DNA of 15,690 bases. It comes from Spirochaetaceae bacterium (GTDB lineage: Bacteria; Spirochaetota; Spirochaetia; Treponematales; Breznakiellaceae). The stretch covers positions 1 through 15,690 of the forward strand of contig JAITAM010000159.1 in NCBI GenBank assembly GCA_031284085.1, given 5' to 3'. Shown one piece after another: positions 15,672-15,690 of the stretch. The translations under genes were made by a program, and so were the position numbers. The notes beneath the pieces are model-generated. The model worked only from the letters and a program-made list of their open reading frames with translations, had not been told where the DNA came from and ran no database searches. Every line of letters begins with the position of its first letter. Positions within the stretch are counted from its first letter, which is position 1.

Positions 15672-15690
15672 GAGAGTTTGCAATTTTTCC

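Overview
The window looks like a chromosomal segment from a spirochete, most probably a Treponema. The RNA polymerase beta and beta' chains (1178 and 1427 residues), the asparagine at the spirochete-type rifampicin position of beta, and the order tRNA-Thr, rpmG, tRNA-Trp, secE, nusG, rplK, rplA, rplJ, rplL, rpoB, rpoC all fit that genus. I cannot name a species from the sequence alone.

Bases 1-615 hold no convincing gene. A 21-bp tandem array (13 full copies, open at the left edge) is joined through a perfect 18-bp palindrome to a second array built of alternating 63- and 54-bp units (a 117-bp composite). Bases 638-2331 carry a near-consensus promoter and a GC-rich GH43 beta-xylosidase-type gene. 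Bases 2332-2765 are a decayed spacer with GC-rich hairpins, what looks like the 3' end of a DUF4469-type gene, a doubtful 17-codon ORF and a relic of the 117-bp repeat. Bases 2766-3980 encode a DegT/DnrJ/EryC1-family PLP aminotransferase with a strong intrinsic terminator. Another repeat relic lies between it and rpoC.

From 15671 down to 4081 everything is on the minus strand and reads as one long expression operon. A TTGACA-17-TACTAT promoter lies just before tRNA-Thr(GGU). It is followed by rpmG (57 aa), tRNA-Trp(CCA), secE, nusG, the L11-L1-L10-L7/L12 ribosomal protein genes, rpoB and rpoC. Gene spacing is tight (a 4-base overlap between rplK and rplA, 5 bases between rplA and rplJ), except around rplL. 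There, 157-base and 145-base spacers each hold a hairpin that could adjust L12 and polymerase dosage.

Most of the window is therefore conserved housekeeping DNA. The unusual material is the repeat-rich, rearranged left end with its apparently acquired sugar-degradation gene, plus several regulatory details in the operon. I did not find a clear new multi-gene system.
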